The notes: a model not told the origin generated them from the letters alone. A stretch of 64,000 nucleotides of DNA from Austropuccinia psidii (GCA_023105745.1 JALGQZ010000005.1:66419019-66483018); one strand, 5' to 3'. Positions 1-9,679 are shown, counted from the stretch's first letter. Numbers and translations are program-made.

Positions 1-1000
1 CCTGTACAACCTGTATTGGGCTCAGATGTGGTTTTAAAACCACATCTGGGCAGTTTTTGCCAATACAGGGTGAAACGTTTCAGCTGGGGACCTCACAGCC
101 TGATTATGATGTGTATGAACCATAGAATGCTGTACAGAAGCTGTATGGGACCCCAGTATTGACTGACATATGAGTTCTTGAATTAGAAACAAGCTTCTTT
201 GTCTATTTGACACCTCATATTCATAGTTATGGGATATTATCCCATGGTAAGGCTGTATTGGTCAGAATGTGGGATTTTGACCTTAAAACAGCTATATCTT
301 TGTCAGTTCTTGAGATATCAGCCTTGAAACGGAACAGTTTTGTAGCCCTGTATGTGTTCTACACAATGGTACCTTTTTGATATGGCTATCATTAAATATG
401 GCAAAGTTATGCCATGTACAAGATATTTGTACATATGCGTGTTTTAGGCAAAAAGCTGTATTGAGCTTGTTTGCCCCATACCTTCTGCTGGAGTTGAGAT
501 ATGGGGAAGTGGATGACACCATCAGATAGCCCTGATTGTGCGCTTTCCAAAAAGACCCCACTTCAAGTATCTCACACTAAAACTGTAGAAGTTAGATGAG
601 AGGTGAATGTTTTGTTCACCTTTATTTGGCCTGAATTGACCATAACTCCAGTAATATTGGTGCTAGCTCGGTTTGACTTGTACCATTGGATAGCCCTGGC
701 TTAAAGCTTCATTTTGAGTACCCATTTGATGGGGTTAAGCCTCTCCTTCTAGATTTTAGATGAGGGGTGAAAATTAAGGTTTATGCTCAGCAATAACTTT
801 GGGCAGGAATAACTTTGTTATTCTTTGTCCTATGGTGATGGGACTTATATTTTCAGAAAGGGGTGTGTTTCCTCTTTCTTTGGATACTTTTTGAGCTGAT
901 TTGGCTCAGCTTCATGTTTTGGTGGTATCTTGGCTATACCATTGGTTTATGATATTTTGGCTGTCATGCTTGTGCTCTGGTTTTGAGTCACAGGCTGACA
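1..1000 (-). repeat. 3' LTR of Gypsy copy 1 (partial)
   Basis: This aligns along its whole length to 8221-9222 of the 5' LTR. On the minus strand it starts TGTCAGCCTGTG at 1000, next to the polypurine tract. About 430 bp of the LTR's distal end lies beyond the window. It includes the conserved hairpin at 10-69. Short open frames inside it are LTR sequence, not genes. Confidence 0.95.
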
Positions 1001-1018
1001 TACCCTCCCTCTAAAAAA
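1001..1018 (-). other. Polypurine tract of Gypsy copy 1
   Basis: On the minus strand the interior ends with a purine run containing AGAGGGAGGGTA directly before the LTR. This is the expected plus-strand primer of reverse transcription. The same run is found next to the 3' LTRs of copies 2 (42693) and 3 (51386). Confidence 0.85.
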
Positions 1019-1024
1019 GGCTCA

Positions 1025-1237
1025 TCATTGATGAGACTGTTCAGTCCTCGTAGAGGCCCTGAATCTCCTTAGATGAAGGTTCCCATCTGGTATGGCATCT
1101 TCTGCCAACCATTTTTCTTTATCAGCTATTTGGTGCTTGAATCTGACTAAGTATTGTCTTTGATCCTTTCCATTAAGTTTGATCTTCCTGGCCCTGATGA
1201 TCTTACTCACAGGTCCTGCGGAGTCCTCCACTTCCAC
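1025..1237 (-). pseudogene. Chromodomain tail of the copy 1 polyprotein
   Basis: Seen: 70 residues containing ARKIKLNGKDQRQYLVRF and DKEKWLAEDAI, the beta-strand and W-x-x-E pattern of a chromodomain. In chromoviruses this domain sits at the end of integrase and is thought to direct integration to marked chromatin. It is in the same frame as the integrase segment at 1298-2728 and is separated from it only by a TAA at 1298-1300, where copy 2 keeps a sense codon. The final basic stretch (RRFRASTRTE) is followed by a stop, just before the polypurine tract. I read it as the real C-terminus of the polyprotein. Confidence 0.85.
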
Positions 1238-1297
1238 TATATCAGGTGGTGTGGGTTTCTTCTTCCTGGCGGGGAATTTATCCTCCTCTGTTTGAAA

Positions 1298-2728
1298 TTA
1301 TGGTTTGACCAAACTTCCTGGGAACACTGGGTGCTTCCTGGAAAACTCCTCTGTAAGTTTGACTTCCACTGCATTGTTTCCTATCAACCTAATGATAGTG
1401 AAAGGCCCTAAAAATGAGTCCCTCATCTTCTTGGGTCTTTTAAGATTATTAAAGTTCAGTGTAAACACTAGCACCTGGTCACCTTCCTTAAAGTAAGGTT
1501 CCATGTGTGTCTTGTCCCACCTCTGTTTATTATATTCTTTTGCCTCAGTTATGCATTTGGCAGCTGTGTCACAAGCCCTCTTCCACATATCATGGAAGTC
1601 TTTGGCTGTGGGGTGGATGGTCAGAAGATTTTTCTTTAAGTGATCCACAGGCAACAGGGGATTCCACCCTTTCTCTACCACTGCAGGTGTTTTTCCTGTG
1701 GTAGAGTGCTGACTTGTATTATAAGCCAGTTGGACAGCTGGTAGAAGGGTAACCCAGTTATGGGTGTATCCTTCATGGTCCTTGTATTCCATGCCATAGG
1801 CACAGAACCTTCTAAGGATGTCTTCCATAGTCTGGATCATCCTCTCAGCTAGGCAATCTGTTTGGGGATGGTAAGCTGTGGAAAAAGCAAGTTTGGTGCC
1901 AAGCATGTCATACAAGTTGGTCCAAAATTCAGATGTGAATTTTGGGTCCCTATCACTAATGATGATTTTAGGGACTCCACAGGTAGATATAATGTGATTC
2001 CAAAATAACAGGGCAGTATCCATGGCTGTGTCCTCTTTGTGGCATGGTAGACACCTCATGCTCTTTCTGAACCTATCAACTATGATCAAGCAGGCATTGT
2101 AGTTTTCTTTGCCTCCTGGGACAAGTCCTGTAACCCAGTCCATGTTGATGGTCTCCCATGGGTGTTTGGGTTCTTCTATATGTTGAAGTAACCCATACTT
2201 CTTCCCATGTTTCCTATTTGCCTTTTGGCATCTTTCACAAGTGTTGATGTATTCTCCCAACTCTTGTTCCCACTTGGGCCACCAAGCTGTGCTTGCTACC
2301 CTCTCATTGGTCCTGTCTTCACTCATGTGTCCCATATAAGGGCAGTCATGACATTCCTGTAGGATCAGAGAGATGTGGTCTCTGTCTACCACTGTGAGTG
2401 CACTTGCATGTTTTTCTCTGTGGTAGAGCAGGCCATCTATAAGGAAGAACTTGCTATCCTTATAGGCCCTGAACCAGGGTTCTTCCAGCTGGGATTCCAG
2501 TTCTGGACTCCTGTACTTTTGTTTAAGGAGCTGTAGTAATATGCCACACTGTTTGTGTTTGGCATAAGACTTCAGTACTGCATTGAAAAATTCATTGTGC
2601 ATTTCTGAGGAGCTTATCCCCAGTATGGGAGTTTCTGTTCCCTCTGAAGCAATTTTCTTACTGTCAAGGGTACCATGTTCTGGTTCCCATTCAGAAAATC
2701 TGAAGTTCTTCCTTCTATCTATTTCCAT
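1298..2728 (-). pseudogene. Integrase (HHCC, DDE core, GPY-type C-terminus), copy 1
   Basis: Integrase inserts the DNA copy into the host genome. Seen in this 476-residue segment: an HHCC zinc-binding region (H127, H134, C164, C167), then a catalytic core with D197 (in MDWVTGL), D259 (in ISDRDPKF) and E295 (in LAERM). The D-E spacing of 35 residues is the canonical DX35E. After it comes a GPY-like module ([14 protein letters not shown]) in the last 60 residues. All catalytic residues are present. The segment is cut from the upstream RNase H region by a 13-bp deletion near 2795-2803 and from the chromodomain by one TAA. The call is secure; the product cannot be made in one piece from this copy. 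Confidence 0.95.
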
Positions 2729-3534
2729 GAAATGGATAGGGATCTTGGCTGCACCTTTAGGATCATAATCTGGATTGCTTTTGACATTGTCCAGTGGCCA
2801 TCTGCATTGGTATAAGTTCTACCTTCTTTGTATATGATGGTCACATTACCTCTATACTCATGGATAGCTATTTTCCATCTCAGCATGTGTCTATTGGTAG
2901 TCTTCATGTTTAGTAAAGACTTCAAGGCTGTGCAGTCTGTGTAGACTTCAAAGACAGCACCCTCCAAATAACAATGGAGTTTCTCTGCAGCCCAGACTAG
3001 ACATAGACATTCAGTCTGGGTGGACCCATACCTGGCTTCTGAATCTTTCAGTTGCCTAGAGATGTAACATATTACACCCTCTCTTGGTTCACCATCCACA
3101 ATTTTTCCTTGGTGAAGGGCTGCTCCTAAGCTTTGGCTACATGCTGCATCTATGTATAACTTGAATGGTAGTTCAAAGTCAGGAAAGATGAGCACAGGTG
3201 CATTTGTGAGTTCATTTTTGATCCTCTCATATGCATCCCTCCTTTCTTTGGTTATTTCAAAAACTAAATCTTTTGAACATAGCTTGTATAAACTAATAGT
3301 TATGTGTGCAAAGTTTTTGATGTGGTTTCTATAGTAGCTAGCAAACCCAAGGAAGGATTGCATCTCTTTGATGCTTTTTGGTACTGGCTTTTGCAGTACT
3401 GCTGCTAATTTATTCTGGTCAATTGCCAGACTAAGACCTGAGACTTTATGTCCTAGAGCTAGTAGCTCTTGTTGGCCAAAATTACACTTTTTTAGTGAAA
3501 TTTTCAGATTGATGGGTGTACACTTACTTAGCAC
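2719..3534 (-). pseudogene. RT thumb/connection and RNase H, copy 1
   Basis: Seen: residues 17-70 carry the conserved RT tail (LGHKVSGLSL, EMQSFLGFASYYRNHIK). Residues 120-205 carry RNase H with the acidic residues D129 (KLYIDAA), E175 (TECLCLVWA) and D200 (VYTDCTALKSLL). RNase H degrades the RNA strand of the RNA-DNA hybrid during reverse transcription. The segment is in the same frame as the RT segment at 3562-4173, with one TGA between them. Near 2795-2803 a 13-bp deletion relative to copy 2 removes the codons after NADG and shifts the frame, so the last 30 residues are not native. Confidence 0.93.
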
Positions 3535-3561
3535 TCTGTCTATATATTGTACATGGTCTTC

Positions 3562-4173
3562 TCATGTCTCTGAGTATATAATGATATCATCAATATATAC
3601 TACCATCCAGCCTCCTAATATTTCTTCTTGAAATATTGTGTCCATCATCCTTTGGAAGTGGGCTGGTGCATTTTTGATTCCAAATGGCATCCTGGTATAC
3701 TCATATATGCCCATATGGCATATTATTCTGAGTAATTTCATGGAGTTTGGTTTAGCTCCATTTTGGTGGAAGCCTTTCATACAATCCATTTTGGTTATGT
3801 ATTTGGCTTTTGCCAGTTTATCCAAAGCATGAGGTATCCTGGGTATAGGGTACCTGTCTGCTTTTGTGTAGTTATTCAGAGCTCTGAAGTCTCCACACAA
3901 TCTAGACTTGCAATCATGCCAGGTGATTAGGACAGGAGTGGTTATTTCCACTATTTCATTGTGTCCAATCTTCCTGATGACTTCCAAGTCCAGGAGTTCA
4001 TTGATATGTTTTTCAATTTCTTTCCTGGTTTCCAGACTTGCTGGGTAAGGAGGTCTCATAAGCATGGGTGGATAAGGCCTTTCCACATCCAGATATAGTT
4101 CTATATCATGGCCTTTGATCTTTCCTAAAGGTTCTTCACCAATGGCAAATGCTGGTCTGTTCTTTCTCAGCAT
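3562..4173 (-). pseudogene. Reverse transcriptase palm and fingers, copy 1
   Basis: Seen in 203 residues: the fingers region (PYPPMLMRPPYPAS, EKHINELLDLEVIRKIGHNE), the motif A aspartate D130 in ITKMDCMKGFHQ, the conserved RMPFGIKNAPAHFQRMM, and the catalytic YIDD at residues 193-196. The family copies RNA into DNA and fills in DNA. The frame ends at a TGA (3562-3564) where copy 2 has a tryptophan codon (SETWED), so this is a single point change and the same frame continues in the next segment. Upstream, a 2-bp loss around 4180-4190, compared with copies 2 and 3, separates it from the protease frame. Confidence 0.95.
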
Positions 4174-4231
4174 CTTCAGTAAACTTAGTTTTTTTACTGG
4201 TGAGGGTAATGCTAAACTGTCCCTCTCTGAA

Positions 4232-5035
4232 TTACTTCATAAGTTCTTCTAGTGGATCTTGAGAAGATATCTGGTATATATCAAGTGAAAATTTCTTTTC
4301 CTTGTTAGTACCAATGGTGATGTGCCTATTTTTACTGCTGTAAATGTCTATGCCATACATCCTCTGGTAGTCTGTTCCCAGTAAAAACCCTTGGATATGG
4401 GCATCATCAAGCACTACAAACTCTGGGTTGAGTCTGATATGACCCTTCCTGTGGGGTATAATTATTTCTTTGATAATTGTCTCAATGGAATTCATCTTCC
4501 CTGATGCACTTTTAAAGTTCTTTTCCTTAGTGGGCAAGAGCTGTTTTTCCCAGTTTGGGAAGTGGTTATCCAGATAGTTTCTGGCCACTATGGAGCAGTG
4601 TGCTCCACTATCAATGATCAGTGGATACTGAGCATTGTCAATACAAACATTCATTTTTGTGGCTGTCCCATGTATATATGCCATTCCTTTGGTTGGTGTA
4701 ACCAGGAATGTTTGTGCATCTTGTGTGTGTTTGCACAAGTTCTTGTTAGCAGTGTCCTGTGGCATGCCTGCTTTCAACTGTATGTCCTGAATTTCTAGTG
4801 GGGTTTCCTCTTGGTATTCCACTAGAAATTCCTCTCTTGGGTCTTGATCATCATCAGATGGTTCTCTGATGGCATCACCCATGGAGTCTGATTCAGAATC
4901 CTCTGTTGGGGATTCTTCCTCTGGGACTTTCTCAATGGCATAGACTTTTTTCTTTGACTTTGGACAGTTGTTGGCATAGTGGTCTGTTGAACCACAATTG
5001 TGACAAGAATTTCTCTTCTTTGCCACTTCTGCCAC
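4232..5035 (-). pseudogene. CCHC zinc knuckle and aspartic protease, copy 1
   Basis: Seen in 267 residues: a nucleocapsid knuckle C11-x2-C14-x4-H19-x4-C24, an acidic linker (residues 38-70), and a retropepsin-like protease with D142 in LIIDSGAHCSIVAR. Further on are conserved stretches ending in QGFLLGTDYQRMYGIDIY. The knuckle binds RNA and the protease cuts the polyprotein. The frame is the same as gag upstream, with a TGA at 5186 between them. A TAA at 4232 ends it, where copy 2 has GAA. This argues that gag and pol form one continuous reading frame in the intact element rather than using a programmed frameshift. Confidence 0.92.
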
Positions 5036-5185
5036 TCTTTCTTTGGGTTTGTTTTTAAACTCTACCCTGAAAGGTTGTTTCTCTTTGAAGCCACTGCTCT
5101 TATATGGGGTGAATTTCCCTATATGAATCCTTTTCCTTATGTCTTTTAAGGTGTTGGCAATGTCATCTAGAGTGAAATTTTGGTT

Positions 5186-6866
5186 TCATCTGCATTTTAT
5201 TGCATGCTCTAGTTCTCCTGGCAGTTGTGTCAGAAGCTTGTGATTCCTCATTTGGATGTTCATCTGAGGATCAATGGCTTTAAGTCTTTTAGACTGTCTA
5301 AGACACCACTCATATGGATCTTTGTCCACTGAGTATTTGTCATTCTCAAATGACATTGTCTTCTGCCATATCCAAGCTCCATTACTGTACTTTTGGATGA
5401 TTTGACTCTTCCACCATGGCCAGTTTCTTCTGCCATTGATTTCTTTCATTTCTGTATACCATATACTAGCATGACCTTTAAATGCAGTATTCAACCTAGC
5501 AGTAATTCAGTATTCTGGTATGCTTGGTACATCAATGAAGAGTCCATCAATACAATCTATGAGTTCCATATGATCATATTCTCCTGATCCAGAGAATTTG
5601 GGCCAGCTTGAGGCCTCAGGAAGCTGTTTCAAGGCTTCCTTCTCTGAATAAGACATTCCATCTCCATCCTGGTATTTTGATGGAGATCTTGCCTTATTCA
5701 TCAACATGGCATCTGGTTTGATGTTATCTGGTTGATATGGGTTATACATAACTTGGCCTTGTGGATGGGGCTTCAAGTTATGGTAGAAATTAAACAGTTT
5801 GTTTATGTCTTGATCCAGACAATCCCTGTCCCTTCTGCTGTGGTGTTGTTCTTCAAAGACTAGATTCAGTCTTTTGTTGGTTTCTTCAGAGGGTTTGCTC
5901 AATTGAGCATATCCTTCTTGAAGATTCTTAACTATCTGTTCCAAGAAGTCTTGTGTTTTTTTCATCCTCTCATGGCCAGCTTCAAGTTCTGCAAACTGCT
6001 TTGCAGATTGTTCAGCATATTGGGACATTTGTAACCACAGTGCATCACTGTTTAAGTTACTCTCAGGTGTGACAATGTTATGTTCAATCTGAGTGCGGGT
6101 AATGTTTCTATTACTAGGACTACTGATTCTAGAGTGGTTTACAACTACTTCTGGTTCTTGTGTACTTCTTTCACCAAATCTAACAGCTTCTGGATCATGG
6201 GGTCTGACTCTTTCCTCCTCTGGTTGAAGGAGGTTTTGTTCTTGCCCTTGTTTCCTTGTCTTCTCCTGGAAACTTCCCAGAATTGTGAAGAATGGTGACT
6301 CTTGGCCACTGATCTGCTGGTTTCTGAATGGTGTGAAGCCACTGGAGAGCTGATTTGGCCTGCTCCTTGTGAGCCTGAAGGAATCTGAGTAGGCCCTGTC
6401 TGGGTTAACTGTTCTTCTACAGCTTGGATAGTGGCTTGATTCTCCCTTATCCTCTGTGCCCTTGCCTCCAGGAGTCTGAACTGCCTGGTAGGATTCCAAC
6501 CTTTGGTGATTATCATAAGGTCTTTGAAGTCTATCTCTTTGAGACAGATTTTCTGGCAACTTGCTCCAAGTTCTTCCCAGTGACTTGCCAGGTTGAAACT
6601 TTTTGTTGTCCATGCTCCATTGAAATAAATCTTTGAGGAGTTGGTGGAGCTTAAGAACTTGATCCATATCCTTCCAGTCCTCTGGTTTGAGGTTCTTGTT
6701 GAATTGGAGTGTGAATGGCAAGTTTGATATTATCTCCCTCATTGTTTTGCCATCCACCACTGTGTCCAAGGTGTCCTCTTCCAGGTCTTCTGGTTATGGA
6801 CAAGCCTTCTCTGTCCTCTGGCTGGTTCCTTTGGAAGCCAAGGTCTCTGAAGTATACAGGGGACAT
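5186..6866 (-). pseudogene. Gag (capsid) region, copy 1
   Basis: Gag forms the particle shell. The start I favour is ATG at 6866 (MSPVY), 1 nt after the ORF1 stop. The same junction occurs in copy 2. The N-terminal part runs to about 6600, where one extra base relative to copy 2 (6592-6605) shifts the frame. The rest continues to 5507: a proline/serine-rich linker (RLTRSRP, LSSGFTPF), a coiled-coil-like stretch (about 5850-6010), then the capsid core (WPKFSGSGEYDHMELIDCI). A TGA at 5507 replaces a tryptophan codon. The core continues in frame at 5186-5494 (GHASIWYTEMKEI, WPWWKSQI) to another TGA. No gag enzyme activity is expected. The call rests on position before the zinc knuckle and on rust Gypsy gag-like motifs. 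Confidence 0.88.
6145..6769 (-). pseudogene. ORF-B, second frame overlapping gag, copy 1
   Basis: A frame one step off gag is open over the first 600 bases of gag. In copy 1 it runs from about 6769 (TVVDGKTMREI, LHQLLKDLFQWSMDNKK), is shifted by the same 1-bp insertion near 6600 that breaks gag, and continues at 6516-6145 (NPTRQFRLLEARAQRIREN, SHHSETSRSVAKSHHSSQ) to a stop after VHKNQK. Copies 2 (47914-48573) and 3 (56508-56999) keep similar protein in the same relative frame. I do not recognise a domain. No early ATG is seen in this frame, so how it would be translated is unclear. It could be a true overlapping gene, or an open shadow of gag. Confidence 0.5.
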
Positions 6867-6867
6867 A

Positions 6868-7263
6868 TCAGTGTTTGCAAACAGTCAAAAACTTTATGTT
6901 CTTAGGGTATTTACCTTTGACTGTGCCTTGTACAAATTTGTTATCTGCTGATTTGGGCAGTTTGCCTTTGGAGGTTACAATTGGGTTAATAATTGTAATT
7001 TTTCCTTTACAAGTGGTTAAGGTTGGTTTACCTTGTATAAATGCATAGTTTTGTGGTTTTCTACTCCTCTGAGTGGCTATTGGAGTCCACTTCTTGGCTG
7101 TGATGAGACCTTCACTGTGCCTCTTTCCTTTGCCCTTGCTGCCCTCTGGTTCTGAGGGTGTCACTGGTGTGTTGGCCTGTGACTGGGTCTCAAGTGGGAT
7201 GTAATTTTCTTCCACTGAATCAAGGTAGGAAAAAGAGGGCTTATGTCGGTCAAGACTTCTCAA
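6868..7263 (-). CDS. ORF1, small conserved ORF upstream of gag, copy 1
   Basis: This is a 131-residue open frame between the leader and gag. The product is unknown. The N-terminal half is polar and Ser/Pro/Gly-rich (EPEGSKGKGKRH). The C-terminal half is Lys/Thr-rich (KITIINPIVTSKGKLP, FVQGTVKGKYPKN) and ends KFLTVCKH. No membrane segment, zinc site or catalytic motif is evident. The stop TGA (6868-6870) lies 1 nt before the gag ATG. Copies 2 and 3 carry recognisably similar protein, each with its own damage, so the ORF is an ancestral part of the family. A role as a separate basic accessory protein or an N-terminal gag part is possible; neither can be shown here. Confidence 0.55.
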   Translation of the reverse strand: MRSLDRHKPSFSYLDSVEENYIPLETQSQANTPVTPSEPEGSKGKGKRHSEGLITAKKWTPIATQRSRKPQNYAFIQGKPTLTTCKGKITIINPIVTSKGKLPKSADNKFVQGTVKGKYPKNIKFLTVCKH

Positions 7264-7792
7264 AAATGCTGCTTTTGCATGTCTAAGATTGGCCTCTGGG
7301 CTTGTATGTTACTACAATATGCCCTGTATAATTAAAGCGTAATTGAATCAACAATTTCACGTCAGAATTACAGCTTATGGTACCCTGTCACACTGTTTGT
7401 ATGCCAGTATCCCACAGATACACTTGTGGTTTTCAAGTGTAATCTGAATAAGTGGCTCTGTATAAGTGTAATTGAGTTAACAATACACTTAACCACGCCT
7501 CAACTGATGGTTTTTCAGTCAGAGGTGTCCTTATTCAATCAAGAATACAGGACTTATTGATGGTTTATGTGTTTTTATATGTAAACACACCAAAAATAAA
7601 GGTTTTTGTGGGTATTAACCACATGGTAAGTACTCTTATAATATGAGTATTCAAGTAAAAATATATATAAAATATATATTTTTAAAAGAAAATATGCCTA
7701 AAAAGATAAAACAATTGTCAGAAACAAAGAATAAGAGAGAAAACTTACTTATAAGCTCCAAAAAAGTTTAAAACACAGCCAGGCCCCCAAAA
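7264..7792 (-). other. Leader (5' untranslated region) of Gypsy copy 1
   Basis: This is an AT-rich stretch between the 5' LTR and ORF1 with no convincing gene. It contains short repeats of sequence like AATACACTTAACCACGCC. Its LTR-proximal end holds the primer-binding site. Leaders at the same place in copies 2 and 3 are similar but much diverged. Confidence 0.7.
7778..7789 (-). other. Primer-binding site of Gypsy copy 1
   Basis: On the plus strand the 12-mer GCCAGGCCCCCA ends 3 nt before the LTR. The minus strand therefore reads TGGGGGCCTGGC just inside the LTR, as expected for pairing with a tRNA 3' end (CCA). Copy 3 has the same 12-mer (62079-62090) and copy 2 a one-base variant (49457-49468), each with a 3-nt spacer. 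The tRNA is not identified. Confidence 0.75.
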
Positions 7793-9222
7793 TGTCAGGA
7801 TGAAACTATGGTGTAAATAGGCTAGTTACAAACTTAACTATGTTTGTGACACAGTAAAAATGGTTAAAGATTTATAAGAGTTGAAGATGATTTGATTTCA
7901 GATTAAAAGGGCTTTACTACATGTAATATAGTGGTGGTTACGGCTGTTGAAAGCCCTGGGTGCAGCTTTATCTACTGGGTTACAATAATAAAAGACTACA
8001 ATAATTAAGATTAATGATTATACCTGATTATTAACCAAGAGTAAAACGGTTTTTTACAGCTTACTACATAGGTTATTCAAGAGCAGGATGAGGAGACAAT
8101 TCTGGCTGTGAAAAGCCTCCTTTTTATCCTGAAATGGGGTGGAAAGGGTTCTAGACCTTTCCACGTAGAGGAAGTGAAGATTTTTCACTCTCTAGTACTG
8201 GCTTGTGGTTTGCAAACAGCCTGTACAACCTTTATTGGGCTCAGATGTGGTTTTGAAACCACATCTGGGCAGTTTTTGCCAATACAGGGTGAAAATTTTC
8301 ATCTGGGGACCTCACAGCCTGATTCTGATGTGTATGACGCGTAGAATTCAGTACAGAAGCTGTATGGGACCCAATTATTGACTTGGATCTGAGGTATTGA
8401 AGTAGAAACAAGCTTCTTTGTCTATTTGACACCTCATATTCATAGTTATGGGATATTATCCCATGGTAAGGCTGTATTTGTCAGAATGTGGGATTTTGAC
8501 CTTAAAACAGCTATAGCTTTGTCAGTTCTTGAGATATCGACCTCAAAACTGAACCAGTGTTTAGCCCTATATGGGCTCTACACAATGGTACCTTCTTTTA
8601 TATGGTTATCATTAAATATGGCAAAGTTATGCCATGTACAAGATATTTGTACATATGCATGTTTTAGGCAAAAAGCTGTATTGAGCTTGTTTGCCCCATA
8701 ACTTCTGCTGTAGTTGAGATATGGGGAAGTGGATGACACCATCAGATAGCCCTGATTGTGCGCTTTCCAAAAAGACCCCACTTCAAGTATCTCACACTAA
8801 AACTGTAGAAGTTAGATGAGAGGTGAATGTTTTGTTCACCCTTATTTGGCCTGAAATTGACCATAACTCCAGTAATATTGGTGCTAGCTCAGTTTGGCTG
8901 GTACCATTGGATAGCCCGGGCTTAGAGCTTCACTTTGAGTACCCATTTGATGGGGTTAAGCCTCTCCTTCTATACTTTAGATGAGAGGTGAAAATTAAGG
9001 TTTATGCTCAGCAATAACTTTGGGCAGGAATAACTTTGTTATTCTTTGTCCTATGGTGATGGGATTTATATTTTCAGAAATGGGTGAGTTTCCTCTTTCC
9101 TTTGATTCTTTTTTGAGCTGATTTGTCTCAGATCCATGTTTTGCTGGTATCTTGGCTATACCATTGGTTTATGGTATTTTGGCTGTCATGCTTGTGCTCT
9201 GGTTTTGAGTCACAGGCTGACA
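7793..9222 (-). repeat. 5' LTR of Gypsy copy 1
   Basis: This 1430-bp LTR runs, on the minus strand, from TGTCAGCCTGTG (9222) to CCTGACA (7793). The short inverted ends TGTCAG/CTGACA fit the TG...CA rule. It should hold the promoter and RNA start and end signals, but I could not place a TATA box with confidence. The conserved hairpin lies at 8230-8289. Open frames in it (for example at 8108-8344 and 8578-8781) are not genes. Confidence 0.95.
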
Positions 9223-9679
9223 AATTCAAATCAAAATCAAAGAAAATAAAGTCTTTGAAGTAAAATAAGAACTTGAGATCAAACAAGATCAGTCAATTTT
9301 CCTTTCAATGAAGGACCTTGATGATTCAAACTAATTATGAAATCAAGAAATGAATTCTTTGAGAAAGATAAAGTTATCAAAGTATCTGTGTGATGAGCGT
9401 TTCATGACTGTAACCTGAATGAGAAAATTGACCGGAATTAAAATGATTAAGAATAGTCAGCCAGCCTATTCTTATCAGGGAAAAATGTTCCAAGGATTTT
9501 AAAAAAATATAATATGCAAAATCAATTTTTTTGAAGTAAATGAATGAGTCAAAATTGCAAGAAACTGAATAAAAAATCATTGAGAATAATACAAATTTAT
9601 AGTCAAATGAAATACTGAATTTAAAAGTATAAAAATAAAGATTAATCATTATATTTTAATTATGACCCAATTAATCTAA
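9223..9679 (-). repeat. Leader remnant of a second-family Gypsy element
   Basis: No gene. The AT-rich sequence just outside the copy 1 LTR resembles the leader at 34020-34672 of the element at 24631-36213, for example the segment before ATTAATCTA and the shared GGTCAGCC-like stretch. It is followed by an LTR-like sequence in the right position. I infer that copy 1 inserted into the leader of an older element whose body lies left of the window. The open frame at 9377-9649 on the minus strand is hydrophobic AT-rich noise. Confidence 0.45.

Larger units (their letters stand above)
1..9222 (-). mobile_element. Ty3/Gypsy LTR retrotransposon, copy 1 (truncated by window edge)
   Basis: Seen: two near-identical LTR sequences (1-1000 and 7793-9222) flank a 6.8-kb interior that reads on the minus strand as ORF1, gag with a CCHC knuckle, protease, reverse transcriptase, RNase H, integrase and chromodomain. 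This order (RT before integrase) and the chromodomain identify a Ty3/Gypsy chromovirus. A polypurine tract abuts the 3' LTR and a primer-binding site abuts the 5' LTR. The left end of the 3' LTR lies outside the window, so the target duplication cannot be checked. Several stops and indels make the copy non-autonomous, yet the two LTRs still look about 95% identical by eye, so insertion is fairly recent. It appears to sit in the leader of another element (9223-10800). Confidence 0.95.

Noticed and set aside
3559..5510. TGA recoding or readthrough in copy 1 (stops at 3562, 5186 and 5507 are all TGA)
   Set aside because: Copy 2 has sense codons at these places (two are TGG). Other stops in the same element are TAA, so point mutation is simpler.
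1298..6866. Repeat-induced point mutation as the cause of the stops
   Set aside because: The readable TGG-to-TGA changes are not in the classic CpA context on either strand, and indels are also common.
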